This document shows, in pieces, positions 23,995 to 37,579 of a stretch of DNA of 64,000 nt (position 1 is its first letter; every line of letters begins with the position of its first letter). The notes beneath the pieces were generated by a model, which worked only from the letters and a program-made list of their open reading frames with translations, had not been told where the DNA came from and did no database searches. Source of the DNA: Tillus elongatus (Eukaryota; Arthropoda; Insecta; Coleoptera; Cleridae). Location of the stretch: the NCBI GenBank assembly GCA_964006375.1, contig OZ023266.1:18694090-18758089 (forward strand). Direction: 5' to 3'. Position numbers and translations under genes: made by a program.

Positions 23995-24245
23995 GACAAT
24001 AAGCACTTAGTGAAGATTTGAACCTGTAATGAGCACTGATTAGCATAGTTGGAGAACCCAAATCACCACAACATATTTTGAAAAACCTAACGATCGTTTT
24101 ACTAAGCAAGATAGGTTCATTAGAGGATAAACAATTCTAAAAATTATTCATACCCTGATGACGCCATCTTGGTTAGTGAAATGATCGTCAGGTTTTTTTA
24201 ATGGGTTGTGGTGATTTGGGGTCTCAAAGTGTGCTTAATAAGCAA
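23995..24245 (+). mobile_element. PLE end segment with inverted pair of hammerhead motifs
   Basis: Palindromic arrangement about 250 bp long. The right motif (24154-24193, plus) has CTGATGA at 24156-24162, a stem II region ending GGTTAGT, GAAA at 24179-24182, a G-U-rich stem III and GTC ending 24190. One base of stem I is lost compared with 52305. The left motif (about 24080-24125) is the inverse with CTAATGA, decayed. Flanks CCCAAATCACCACAACA and TTGTGGTGATTTGGGG pair with each other. Confidence 0.65.
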
Positions 24246-24460
24246 ATCTGTTGACACATTCTTCTTGGACATTAAGAATGACGTCAGGGCTGATTATGAC
24301 AAATCTCCTAGATTATTTGGTTTGTTAACATAGATTTTTGATTTTAAATACCCCCCATAAAACATCTAGGGGCGTAAGATCTGGGTACCTGGGAACCTGA
24401 GGGAGGGGCAATCTATTGGTCTTACTACCTACCCATCCACTTTCCAGGAAAGCAGTTATG
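24246..24460. other. nothing recognised
   Basis: No ORF or repeat signature seen in this short interval. Confidence 0.35.
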
Positions 24461-25240
24461 TAAAAACCTATGCACCGTCTTGCTGAAACCAAACATCACC
24501 ACTTGGTAAATCAGGATGGTCTGAATTTGGAAAACTAACAGCAAGAGCAGGAATAATAATCCTTAGAAAATTATGATATCGCTGCGCCGTGGGAGTTTCT
24601 TCAAAGAAAAAACGATATTCCTGCCCACACGTTAACTTTACGAGGGTGTTGTGTATGTGCTTCAATCATCCACTCAGGACTCTCTCTCTACTCCAAAAAC
24701 TGTAATTTTGTTTATTCACTCTTCCATTTAGGCCAAATGATGCTTCGCGTAAAGTTTTGATTACGGTTGCATATTTCACAAAAATGCATTCGTCGGTTTG
24801 TGTCATCTTTATTAAGTTCGTGCAGAAGCTGTATTTTATAAGGATGGTAATTTTCTATATTTAATGGATCGCTGAGAAATTTCATAGTCTCTTGATCGAG
24901 ATGCAACAAGGGGATTCTCTCCCACACTTAATAAAATATCAAGTTTTACGTCTTTATCAATCTTCCTAGCACGACATGCGCTTTGCATGTGTTTAACATG
25001 TTCAGTTTCTCTGCATTTCTTCTCCATTTTATTCACAGTGGCTTGGGTGATACGTGTAGCTGCATATTTCGCATTAAACAAATTGGACACTTCTTCCTGT
25101 GTTCTAGTTTTAGTGAATTTTCGTAGAAAAAAATCGTAACTGTTATGTGTGGGGTGGCTAGATGGCAGAAAATGTAAGCGTTCATAAATTTTTAAAGTGT
25201 CTGCTACCTTGATTCCCAAATTCCTGGTTTTCAAAAAAAC
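24461..25240 (-). pseudogene. Tc1/mariner-like transposase, fragmented
   Basis: Related to the intact element at 27055-29122. Minus-strand pieces in order: an N-terminal part (25234-24836: FLRKFTKTRTQEEVSNLF, then RITQATVNKMEKKC), a middle part (24927-24712: HPYKIQLLHELNKDDTNRRM) and a catalytic part (24665-24468: RYHNFLRIIIPAL, VWFQQDGA with the second Asp). The first catalytic block and everything after QQDGA are gone. Dead copy. Confidence 0.8.
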
Positions 25241-25344
25241 GAAAACAAGTATTTACCAAACAAATACCAGATGTAAGCATGAAAATGGCAGCAATAGACT
25301 GTTAAACATTACCAATCATCTAGTTACTGCTTCGTGAAATCATT

Positions 25345-26420
25345 TAAGTGTCATTTTTGACAAGGCAAATATCCTTTCCAACAAGGAAGGTTTTCAATAT
25401 GCTCGTGGCGAATTTCTTCAAAATTACAGACAAGCTGAACGAATGTATGCAGGCAGGTGCCCTGACCGCGTTCCTCAATCTCACAACTTTTTTAGGTGCC
25501 TGGCGATTCGAATTCGGACAACTGGTCAAATTCAACCCCTACACAATAAGAATCAGCAGATTAGGCAGCCGGTAGAGACGAAATGGCACCTGACATTTTG
25601 GCTGCTGTTGCTATGAACCCCCATGTTTTAACCAGGAGAATCGTGGTTGATTCCAGTGTGAGTTAAATGTCAATATGCAGGATTTTAAATGCTAATCATT
25701 ATCGCCACTATCACATTAACCTGCAACAGGCACTTGAACCGAAGGATTATCAAAAACGCATCGATTTTGGCTACCGGCTATTAACCAAAGAACTTGAGTT
25801 CCATCGATTGATTCTCTGGACTGATCAGGCTACATTCAAAAGCAAAGAGAAGGTCAACAGTAACAATGCGCATTGTTGGTCTGAAGAAAATTCTCATTAG
25901 CTGCGAGAAGTGGACAATCAGCATTTGTTGAGCCTCAACACATGGTGTGGCCTCATAGGTGCCAGACCATCGGGCCCTACTTTTTCGATGACATCCTAAC
26001 TGATCGCGTGCACACTGACTTCGTCGACAAAGTCCCCCTGTCAACATCTGGAAGACGTCTCGCTCAATACACGAAAGTCGATGTGGATGCAGCAGGATGG
26101 TTGTCTAAGTCATTTTCGCTGGAAGTACGTAATGTCATTGATAACATGTACTCTGGACGGTGAATCGTAAGAGAAGGGCCACTAGCGTGGCCACCTCGAT
26201 CCCCTGACTTAACACCGTTGGATTTTTTCTTTGGTGCCGGGTCAAAGATATTGTTTACGGACATCATCCCACAACAAAAGATGATATGAAGATGCAAATC
26301 CTGGAAGCTTGTCAGTCGTTGAGCAGCGTAGAAATCTTGCGAACTACCGACAGCGTTCGAACACGGATCAAGGGATGTCTGAATCAAGGTATCTGACACT
26401 TTTAACATTTACAAATGCTT
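25345..26420 (+). pseudogene. Tc1/mariner-like transposase, second family, decayed
   Basis: Pieces on the plus strand: SMCRILNANHYRHYHINLQ, DYQKRIDFGYRLL, LILWTDQATFKS (first Asp), NNAHCWSEENSH, NTWCGLIGA, GPYFFDDILTD, and near 26180-26235 LAWPPRSPDLTPLDFF (third Asp). The second-Asp block is replaced by unrelated sequence at about 26040-26150. A CACCCTGTATA end near 26757-26767 may be its right terminus. Several stops; inactive. Confidence 0.75.
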
Positions 26421-26767
26421 ACTTTTTCTGCCATCCATTCTCCTCACACACAACACCCACGTTCTTGTCGTTGGATCTGATATCTGTTAAGAGCATTTAA
26501 AATTAATTTTCAAGGTTAGTGGTGACATCTATCGGGAAAGGGATTCAAATGAAAGTTTCTTATCTTTCTACATCTAACCTAAATCTGTAATAAAAATACC
26601 ATATGTACCATTTACAAATCCAATATTTGGGTCAGAGCGACCCATTTCCGGTTTGTTCCGGAAGGTGACTCCATCACCTTTGGGTATACAAATATATATT
26701 ATTTTTCCTTAGAGCATCCAGTAGGCTAATAAACGACTGGTACGACTAGTCTGATTCACCCTGTATA

Positions 26768-26825
26768 ATACATTAGTACCTAAGCTTGTAGACGATGAGT
26801 TGTCTTTGTAAAGTTTGTATAACAT
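26768..26825. other. short unassigned spacer
   Basis: Between a probable mariner-type end and a family A terminal unit; no signal seen. Confidence 0.3.
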
Positions 26826-27396
<571 letters not shown>

Positions 27397-27452
27397 TAAT
27401 AAGAAATACTGATTATTTCTTAATAATTTAAAAAAACAAAAAAAAATTAATG

Positions 27453-28541
27453 TCAATGTAGTAAATGTTCAAAATGCTCGCCACGAACATCTTGGCAACA
27501 TGCTAATCTGGTATAGAAATGTCTTCTAACATTACTCAACATCTCAGGCGTGACTGATCTAATCGCAAGCGTGATTCGTCTTTTTAAGTCATCTAAGTTG
27601 AGGGGCTTAGTTTTGTATACAATACTTTTGACATATCCCCACAAAAAGTAGTCTAATAGCGACAGATCAGGAGATCGTGCTGGCCATTCTATCGATCCGC
27701 GCCTCCCTATCCACCGATTTGGAAAAATTTGGTTCAGGTACTGCCGGACATTGATTTGGTAATGGGGCGGTGCTCCATCTTGCTGAAACCATATTTTATT
27801 GGCAGGAACTTGTGGGTTTGCTGGATCTGGATATAAGTTTGTCAAAGTAGGCACGACATTATTTTGGAGCAGTTCTAAATATTTATCCCCATTCAAGTTG
27901 CCATCAATGAAAAAGGGACCTACGATATGATTTCCAACAATTCCTGCCCAAACATTAACTTTTTCAGGATATTGCGTATGTTCCTCTCTCATCCAATGAG
28001 GATTCTCATTAGACCAATAGCGGCAATTTTGACGATTAACATGACCGTGAAGTGTAAATGTGCTCTCATCAGAAAACAAAACATCTTCTAATTGGATCAC
28101 ATTGTTATCTAACATTGCCATCATTTGTTCACAAAAATACGTTCTCCTATCGAAATCGTCCTCCATGAGCTCCTGAGTTGGTATCATTTTATAGGGATGT
28201 ATTTTACTTTCCTTTAATGTTCGAAAAATTGCTGTGTGGCTAACGTTGAATAGTTGGGCTGCTTGTCGACCAGAAGTATGTGGGTTTTCTTGAAACTCAA
28301 GCGTAATATCCAATTTCGTATCATCACTTACTGCATTGGCAGCTACTTTTTTTATCTGTCTCACATGACCAAGCTCGCGAAACTGCTTTTCTATTTTGCT
28401 AATTGTTCCTTGGGATACAGGCGGCAAATTTGGAAATTTTTCGTGAAATAAGCGAGACACTTTCATCTGTGTCCGTGTGTTATCTCCATAACCAATCATT
28501 TGTAGAATGGTTATTTTGTGCATTTCTGTTAAATGAACCAT
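27453..28541 (-). CDS. DD41D mariner transposase, 362 aa, intact
   Basis: Catalyses cut-and-paste transposition at TA targets. N-terminus: MVHLTEMHKITILQMIGYGD, with a helix-turn-helix region, then a second one near residues 85-115 (GRQAAQLFNVSHTAIFRTL). The catalytic core has VLFSDESTFTLHG (first Asp), WFQQDGAPPHYQ (second Asp) and WPARSPDLSLLDYFLWG (third Asp). By count 41 residues lie between the last two Asp, hence DD41D, as in the rosa-type mariners. The length is typical of a complete transposase. ATG at 28541 is the first Met after the inverted repeat; the stop is TGA at 27453-27455. No stop or shift. The closest relatives here are the broken copies at 24461 and 54450. Confidence 0.93.
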   Translation of the reverse strand: MVHLTEMHKITILQMIGYGDNTRTQMKVSRLFHEKFPNLPPVSQGTISKIEKQFRELGHVRQIKKVAANAVSDDTKLDITLEFQENPHTSGRQAAQLFNVSHTAIFRTLKESKIHPYKMIPTQELMEDDFDRRTYFCEQMMAMLDNNVIQLEDVLFSDESTFTLHGHVNRQNCRYWSNENPHWMREEHTQYPEKVNVWAGIVGNHIVGPFFIDGNLNGDKYLELLQNNVVPTLTNLYPDPANPQVPANKIWFQQDGAPPHYQINVRQYLNQIFPNRWIGRRGSIEWPARSPDLSLLDYFLWGYVKSIVYKTKPLNLDDLKRRITLAIRSVTPEMLSNVRRHFYTRLACCQDVRGEHFEHLLH

Positions 28542-28781
28542 TTTTCTGATATTATTACGTACAGTTAACGAAATTCAAACGACAATAGCACTGACACTAA
28601 TCACTACTGTCATGCAGGCAGACAACAAGTTGCTAAGGCTACGAGTTTTATACGAACAGAAAGAAAACTGTTTTTGTTTTTGTTTCATTTCATATCAGTA
28701 AAAAGAAACGCAGGAATTGTTTTTGTTTACTTTCTCATTATCAAGAGCTCAATGGGAAATAAGTATTGAATGCAATGTAGC

Positions 28782-29119
28782 GAATTTGTGAAATAAAATA
28801 ATTTTCTATTTTTAATGTTAATTTTTGTAATAAATCTGAAAATACTTAATATTTCCGAAACAGTTGAAGATAGGTATAGAACATTGTACATGAATTATGT
28901 CTAGAATTTTCTGAAGAATCCAAAAAATTAATAATATACAGGGGCTTGTATTTAAAATAAGAAAGTTGGTATTGGCCACTGTCACATGACGCACCCTATA
29001 TAATTTTTTTTTCTTGAAAAAGATGCGCAGTTAAAAATACAAATCGACGTGTCCAAGCGTTTTTCCCAACACGCCCTCATTTATCCGTTATCGAATTTAT
29101 TCCATTTGGCTGTTCCACA

Positions 29120-29122
<3 letters not shown>
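28782..29122 (-). repeat. right terminal inverted repeat of the DD41D mariner
   Basis: 341 bp mirror of 27055-27396, ending TGTTCCACACTG before TA. Confidence 0.93.

Positions 29123-29208
<86 letters not shown>
29123..29208. repeat. (TA)n microsatellite, right of inserted mariner
   Basis: About 86 bp TA run, continuing the run broken by the mariner. Confidence 0.97.
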
Positions 29209-29213
<5 letters not shown>

Positions 29214-30486
29214 GTGTCACACCTATAACTAAAAAAATAATGTACCGATTGTGATAAAACTTGGTAAGTACCTTCCTTTTGCTAGTGGCTTCGATATGTT
29301 CGTTAACCAGGAAAATCCGCCGAGGTTTTCCCGGAAAATGATGTATTTTCTTTCGAAAAAAAATACGCTGATTTACGTCATTATATGTAAGTTACCTACC
29401 AATCTGTACGTTAAAGGACAAAAAAGTAATAGGCATTTAAAGAAAAATAAATTTGGGTTTTCCTCAAAACGTCAAAAGTCGCGATTTTAAACGTCAAAAT
29501 TGGTAATATTTAGGTAATGAACCTGAAACTAATATGAGATATGGAAGGAAAATGTCTCAAGAAGAATGTTTTACAAAGCCTGAAGTCTTAGTTTTAATCG
29601 TCATTGTCCTTCATTTTACTAAAATATTCCCAAAAAATTCATTTCAAATAATAATCTCTAATGCTTTGGTAGTAGTGTTGGCTATAGAGTTTATCGGTTA
29701 ATGGTATATCATTCTTGTCGTATTTTCGTAAAAAAATCTTTAAAGCTCAATATATCCGTCATTATGCAAGACACGAAAAAAAATTGTATACATTAATTAT
29801 AGGGCTTGACCTACATCTTGAAAAATAATAGACTTATCTTGATCAAATTTTGTGAGTAGCCACCTTTTGTAAGCGGCTTGGATAGGTTCGTTAGCCAGGA
29901 AAATCGGACCAGGTTTTCCCGGAAAATTTTGTGTTTTCTTTATAAAAAAATTCATATTTCCTGAAATAACAAAGTGAGGGCTACCAAATTTAGTACGCGT
30001 ATTTCTATTATAAAGAGCAAACCACGTACCAAAATTTAGGTCTCTAAATTTAAGGACAAAAAAGTTACGGGCAGCTAAAACAACAAATTTTGAAGTTATT
30101 TTCAAAACGTCAAACTCGCAATTTGAAACGTCAAACTCGCAATTTAAAATGTCAAAATTGGCAATGTTTAGGCAAAGAACGTGAAACAAATTCAAATTGT
30201 GTAAAGAAAATGTTGCAAGAAGAGTCTTCTGCGAACCCTTAAGTTTCAGATTCAACAGTCATTGCACTTCATTTTACTCAAATATTTACAGAAAATTTAT
30301 TTCAAATAGACCCTTTCTCTGATGCTTTGGCTGTCGGTTTAGTTAAGTCGATGCTTTCGCTGTAGGGTTAGTGAAGTTTATGGTTTAACGGCATATAATT
30401 CTTAGCTAATTTTCGTAGAACAAATTCGTTACTGCATTTTAGCATTTTTTATCAAAATATGATGCATGTTTGTAAGAAAAAATCTG
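29209..30486 (+). mobile_element. family A body, two incomplete copies in tandem
   Basis: The first body runs 29209-29802 (TGTGTCACACCTATAAC, AGGTTTTCCCGGAAAA, AACGTCAAAAGTCGCG). A second body restarts at about 29803 with AGCGGCTTGGATAGG and runs to 30486. The second contains a small local duplication of ACGTCAAACTCGCAATTT (30108 and 30128). Confidence 0.7.
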
Positions 30487-30548
30487 GACGCAATAAGTGC
30501 GTTTTGTTAGTTAGGAAACCAACATTTAACTTTATTTTCGGAAAATTT

Positions 30549-30860
30549 TTCTATGAACGCAGCAAAGGCGTTTTGGTTGTGAATTTTCATTAAATGTTTC
30601 AAATTTCAATAACTCAATTTGCTATTAACCTAAGGTTCATTGGCTAGGAGACCAATTTTCTCAGAAACATTTTAAGTTTATTTTCGGAAAATTTTTGTAC
30701 ATTTTCAAATAATTATTTTGATAAAATATGGTACATTGTTCCTACTATATAGGTTATACCGGTAACCAAATTGATGCCTGCTCGCATTAGAGCGATATAT
30801 TTGTAATTAAAAACATTTTTATGAAAATGCACTTCCATAACGCACTTGCTGCGTACAGAG
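30549..30860 (+). mobile_element. MITE-like element, diverged copy
   Basis: Left end TGAACGCAGCAAAGGCG, right end ACGCACTTGCTGCGTACAGA. A separate, broken left end (TCTGGACGCAATAAGTGCG) sits just upstream at 30487. Confidence 0.75.
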
Positions 30861-30864
30861 TTTT

Positions 30865-31975
30865 TTAATAAATAAATTCAATAACTGGTCAAAATGTATT
30901 CAGTCATTAGCTTCAGTGGTTCATTCACTGGAATTGATAAATATTTTTTTGAGATATTTGGTCATTTTGAACATCTAATAAAAACATGGCATTTCTACAT
31001 TAGTAAGGTATTTATTAAATGATACATGTTTATAGAAATAAACAGTCCGGAAAATTTAATTGAAAAATTGAAACCAGACGTACACCCAAAGTTGAAAATC
31101 ATCTTAACTGTTGATTTACTAGTCAATTCGGCCTATAATGTCCCAAACCTATACTGATTCTGTTACCGGGATTAAAAAACACATCAGTATCACCAACAAC
31201 TAACGTTTTCCACGTACTCTAATCTCTCCTGCATTTGATCGCCCGGTATTTTGTCTGTGTTTCCTGCGGTAGGCGTGCTGCCACCAAACACCACACCAGC
31301 AGCGTGTGTGTTTTGTTGTAGAGGTGAAACAGAGACAAACACTGTACAGAATAGAGAGAGTCAGAAGCGCGCCACACCGCATCGCATTGTTTTAGCGGTG
31401 AGCAGACAAATGAACGCGGTTAACACGTTTGTCGCTTGTTACGTATTGATTTCACAAGCTCCTGTGATGTTCTCGTATTACCCGACGCTTAATCATACTG
31501 TGAGCCCCAGATTTAACCGATTTAATCGACGCCACCAGACGCGGCGGCGGCGGCATAGCACACACCAATAGACGTCCGCCCCCGCAACCCGCCCCGCTAC
31601 TCTAACCGTCACCCCCTCCCCCTCTCGGTGGCAGTGTCAACACACCCCCTCATTATGTACATTATATCCTCAAGTTAGTTGAGTAGAGGAGTTAAGGCTG
31701 AGAGGAGCGTTGACTTATCTATTAACTTATCACATAACAATATTGAATAAAGGGGGGATGAGGGGTGTTTGTGTTATATTAGTAATTTTATACTAGGAGG
31801 CTTGCGTCTTGGTTAATCCATGAACTGATACTTTGATTATGCTTGATTCAGTATCGTCGATGGTAGTTAGGGAGAGGGTGGCTATATTAAATTGACAAAA
31901 GTGCATGTAATTTCGTCTAAGCTAATTGTTTTACGTGCTATTGAAAACTATAAGATATTATTAAGAATGTAGCAA
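30865..31975. promoter_or_regulatory. low-repeat intronic stretch with GC-rich island
   Basis: No repeat family seen. From about 31200 to 31680 the base composition changes to GC-rich with many CpG, including a GGCGGCGGCGGC run near 31544 and CCCCCTCCCCCTC near 31612. An ORF at 31251-31571 reads as low-complexity and is not credible as protein. It lies inside the slouch intron and may be an enhancer or an alternative promoter. Inference from composition alone. Confidence 0.35.
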
Positions 31976-31977
31976 TA

Positions 31978-32215
31978 AAGTCTGGACGCAGCAAGTGCGT
32001 TATGGAAGTGAATTTTCTTTAAATGTTTTTAATAGAAAATACGTCTCTTTAATGTAAGCAGGAAACAATTTGGTCACCGGTATAACCTATATAGTATGAA
32101 CAATGTACCATATTTTACCAACATAACTTGTTTGAAAATGTGCAAAAATTTTCCGAAAATAAACTTAAAATATTTCCGAGAAAACTCGTTTCCTGGCTGC
32201 CGAACCTTATGCGAG
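31978..32215 (+). mobile_element. MITE-like element, right end missing
   Basis: Left end AGTCTGGACGCAGCAAGTGC and the inner landmarks are present, then an abrupt switch to family A body at about 32216. Confidence 0.8.
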
Positions 32216-32535
32216 ACATTATAGACCGTTAAACCATAAATTTAACTGAAACTACTTCCAAAGCATCAGAGAAAGTGTCTATTTGAAATGAATTTTCTGG
32301 AAATATTTTATTAAAATGAAGGGTAATTATGGTTTAAGCTGAAACGTAAGGGTGTGCAGAACACTCTTTACATAAGCCGTATTTCTTTCAGGTTCTTTGC
32401 CTGAATGTTGCCAATTTTGACGTTTCAAATCGCGGCTTTTTACGTTTTGAGGAAAAGCCCAATTTTTCTTCTTTAAATGCCTCTAACTTTTTTTTTCTCT
32501 AAACTTACAGACCTAAATTTTGGTAAATTGTTCAC
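32216..32535 (-). mobile_element. family A body fragment
   Basis: Reverse-oriented body from TATAGACCGTTAAACC to CCTAAATTTTGGTAAAT, with TTGACGTTTCAAATCGCG. Confidence 0.7.
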
Positions 32536-32669
32536 CTTTTAGTGAATTTTCTTAAAAAAAATTCACTAATGAGGAGATCCCGACTTTTGAATTTTGAAAA
32601 AATTTCTTCAAATGAGCGCTAATTAGGCCCCCCAGAAAACATATCCGGGGTCAGTTTCAATTTTTATAT

Positions 32670-32845
<176 letters not shown>

Positions 32846-33632
32846 CACACCGATAACTCAAAAAATAATAGGCCGATTTTGATTAAGTTTAGTGAAAAAA
32901 TTCCTTTTGCAAATGGCTTGGATGAGTTCGTTAGCCAGGAAAATCTGCCCAGGTTTTCCCGGAAAATTTTGTGTTTTCTTTCGAAAAAAAATTATATCTC
33001 CGGAATTAACAAAGTAAGGGCAACCAAATTTGGTACGCAGGTTTATATCCTTATAGGTAAGTCACCTACCATTTAGCTATATAGGTCAAAAGACAAAAAC
33101 GTTTTAGGTATTTAAAGAAAAATAAATTGGGGTTTTCCTCAAAACGTCAAAGTGGCGATTTAAAATCGGCAACATTTAGGCAAATAACTTGAATCTAATA
33201 CGGGCTATGGAAAGAAAATGTCTCAAGAAGGATGTTTTACAAACCCTAAAGTCTTAGTTTCAACCGTCATTGTCCTTCATTTTACTAAAATATTTGCAGA
33301 AAATTCATTTTAAATAGACCCTTTCTCTGATGCTTGGCAGTAGCCTTAGCTATAGAGTTTATCGTTTAATGGTATATAATTTTTGTCGAATTTTCGTAAA
33401 AAATCAATAAAGCTCAATATATCCGTTATTATATAAGTTATGAAAAAAATTTGTATATATTAATTATAGGGTGTCTTGAGCTACATCTTAAAATAATATT
33501 TCTACAATCACAGGGTGGCCCATAAGTCGCTGGTGATACAAATTTCCTTTTTTTTTTAATCAAACACGCCTTATGTTATTGCATTTTTGCATTTTCCATC
33601 GAAATATAATGCATGTTTGTAAGAAAAGAAAT

Positions 33633-34071
<439 letters not shown>

Positions 34072-34193
34072 CTGAACCTGGATATCGGTTCTAGGGGGCC
34101 TAGTTCGCGCTCTTTTGAAGAAATTTTTTCTAAATTCAAAAGTCGGGATCTCCTCGTTAGAGCATTTTTTTTAAAGAAAATTCACTAAAACAA

Positions 34194-34369
34194 GCACTTC
34201 TGAAGCCATGGGAAAAGTCTACGACTGTAATAAATATGTAACGGTTTCACTAAGTTAGGGCAAGAACAAGCAACCAGATATGCTATTCAAATTGAATTAA
34301 GTCTTAAAACTTTCATCTCCTCTTTATCTAATTATTATTTATACAAAAACTCACTAAAAAATTCATCCG
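34194..34369. other. unassigned spacer
   Basis: No recognised repeat; short and AT-rich. Confidence 0.3.
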
Positions 34370-34535
34370 AAAAACAACAATCTGATTAGATAACGGTAAA
34401 GTGAAATGAGACAACAAAAATTGAAAACAGTAAAGTCACCAGCTGGGATTCGACCTCGTCATGCAGGAGCCAATTGACTTTGATTATCCGATGTATACGG
34501 ACCTAGGCCACTGAGCTATGCTCTACATGTGTCTA
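34370..34535 (-). mobile_element. tRNA-derived SINE
   Basis: On the minus strand a Pol III promoter is visible: A box TAGCTCAGTGG (34508-34518) and B box GGTCGAATCCCAG (34443-34455), about 54 bp apart. The tail has ATTTCACTTTACCG and TCTAATCAGATTG. The same tail follows a different tRNA-like head at 44636, so this is a SINE and not a tRNA gene; no cloverleaf can be closed. Confidence 0.65.
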
Positions 34536-34769
34536 CTAGCAGCTATATCCTGCAATACATTGGTTCAATGTTTTAAAATTTACACAAAACTATTTCGATT
34601 TACAATATATTTCTTGCTCATATTATAACGAAGTCAAGGAAAATAATGACTTAGACACATATCTAAGTGCTTGTTAGTCATTTCTTGTAGTATTTTTTGC
34701 TCCCATTCGTACTCAATCAATTTTGACGTATTGAACTTTCTTGGATCAGATTTAGTTATTTAAAAATTA

Positions 34770-35430
<661 letters not shown>

Positions 35431-35560
35431 GGATGCAGCTGTTAGAAATTTGCAGAACAAGCTGGAAGCAAGAGATTATCCCAGAAGACTGGGAAATGAG
35501 TATTATATTTGAGTTAGAAAGAACAGGAGGCAACACAAAATGTAGAAATAATAATGTAAA

Positions 35561-35862
35561 AGTCTGGATGCAGCAAGTACGTTATGGAAGTGAATTTTCA
35601 CAAAAATATTATTAATAGCAAATATGTCTCTTTAATGCAAGCAGGCATCAATATGGTCACCGGTATAACCTATATAGTAGAAAAAATGTACCATATTTTA
35701 TCAAACTAACTTATTGTTTGAAAATGTTTTCCGAAAATAAACTTAAAATATTTCCGAGAAAACTCGTTTCCTAGCCGAAGAATCTTAGGTTAATAGCAAA
35801 TTGAGTTATTGAATTTTGCATTTAATGAAAATTCGCTACCAAAACGCACTTACTGCGTCTCA
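35561..35862 (+). mobile_element. MITE-like element
   Basis: Left end AGTCTGGATGCAGCAAGTAC, right end ACGCACTTACTGCGTCTCA; 302 bp. Confidence 0.85.
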
Positions 35863-36650
35863 ACTTTTTTACAAACATGCATCGTATTTCGATGAAAAAT
35901 GCAATAAGAAATGTTCAAAAAAAATTGTAGGTAACACCAACGACTTATGATTGTCAAAATAATTTTATAGGATGCAGCTCAAGACACCCTATAAGTAACG
36001 TATACAATTTTTTCTCGTATCTTGCATAATAAGAATTATATTGAGCTTTACCGTAGAAATGCGTTACTCTGTATATATGTAAGGAGAAAGCAAACCCGGA
36101 TATCGATTCTAGGGGGACTAGTTTGCGCTCATTTGAAGATATCTTTTTAGAATTCAAAAGTCGCGGTCTCCTCATTAACGAATTTTTTCTACGAGAATTA
36201 GCTGAAAATTATAGGCCGTTAAACCATACACTTAACGAAAACTACTGCCAAAGTATCAGAGAAAGGGCCTATTTGAAATTAATTTTCTGGAAATATTTTA
36301 GTAAACTGAAGGGCAATGATGGTTAAAGCTGAACCTTAAGGATTTGGGGAACATTCTTTACATAATCTGTATTTCTTTCAGACTCATTTCCTAAATGTTG
36401 CCAATTTTGACGTTTCAAATAGCGACTTTTTGAGGAAAACCCCAAGGTTCTTTTATTTAAATGCCTATAACTTTAAACCTACAAGCCTGAATTTTGGTAA
36501 ATGGGTCACCGTTTATAATACAAACACGCGTACCAAATCTAGTTGGCCTTACTTTGTTATTTCTGGAGATATAAATTTTTCCCGAAAGAAAACGCAAAAT
36601 TTTCCGGGAAAACCTGGGCCAGTCTTCCTGGCTAACGAACAAAATGTTAT
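35863..36650 (-). mobile_element. family A fragments
   Basis: Body segments with CACCCTATAAGTAACG, a terminal-unit piece at 36080-36190 (CTAGGGGGACTAG, GCGCTCATTTGAAGA, GGTCTCCTCATTA), then further body with GTTTATAATACAAACACGCG and TTCCGGGAAAACCTGGGCC. It ends near 36645. Confidence 0.65.
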
Positions 36651-36659
36651 TTAATAGCG

Positions 36660-37090
36660 AATTTTTTTATAAATAAATTTAAGGAATTTTCTTTGTAGAA
36701 ACATTTGTTGCGAATGCAACATTTTTTAAAGAAAAATCGTCGAAAATAATGTTTTAATGGATTTTCGTGCAAACAAATTATTTTATTTTCAATTTTAATT
36801 ACAGATTAGGTATTGAAATTACAATTTTATGTGTTCTTCTAGCAAACTTTTGTGTAAAAAATATTTAGCCAGTTTTTGCAGAAATTTTTTTGTGCGTCCG
36901 TAGAAATCTTTTTTTTTTGTGAAATTTTGGTAATTAATGATAAATGTTTAATAAACTATTATAAAAGAAAGTTTTCGGATTTTCTTCAAAAAATTATTTG
37001 CGAATTTTCATGAATTTTTTTTTAAAGTTCCGTCGAAAACGCTTTTGTGAACAATTATATTTTGATAGGTGAGTAAATAACTTGAAGAGG
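36660..37090. other. very AT-rich stretch, nothing recognised
   Basis: T- and A-rich homopolymer-like sequence. Frequent TTTTCG/CGAAAA motifs suggest decayed family A DNA, but no landmark aligns. Confidence 0.35.
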
Positions 37091-37485
37091 TTAGTTGGCC
37101 AGAAAAATCGGACCAGTTTTTTCGAAAACGTTTTAGGTTCATTTTCGGAAAAATTTTACACTTTTTCAAACAATAAGTTATTTTGATGAAATATGTTACA
37201 TTGTTTCTACTATATTGGTAATCAAATTTGATGGCTGCTATTAGGTTAACGTTTGTTGGTTAGGAACCAGTTTTTTCGGGAACATTTTGAGTTTATTTTC
37301 GAAAAGTCATTTACATTTTCAAACAATAAAGTAATTTTGATGAAATATGGTACATCGTTTCTACTATATAGGTTATACTGGCAACCAAATTTCAAGGCTG
37401 TTTTCGTTAAAAGAAAAGACATATATGCTATTAAAAACATTTAAATGAAAATTCACTACCATAACGCACTTACTGCGTCCAGACT
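37091..37485 (+). mobile_element. MITE-like element with duplicated interior
   Basis: The interior segment (GGAACCAG/GACCAG..TTTTTTCG, then GAAATATG.TACAT.GTTTCTACTATA) occurs twice, at about 37090-37225 and 37255-37390. The right end CGCACTTACTGCGTCCAG closes at 37480. No left end. Confidence 0.65.
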
Positions 37486-37579
37486 TTTTTTTAATAACTA
37501 GTACATCTAGAAAAGGAAGTTTATTGTTAACTTCTATCTGGTGGGTAAATTTTATTGAATCAAGTTAACTGTATAGGCT

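Noticed and set aside
31251..31571. 106-codon ORF as a gene
   Set aside because: Arg/Thr/His-rich low-complexity translation of a GC-rich patch, no domain, no good start context.
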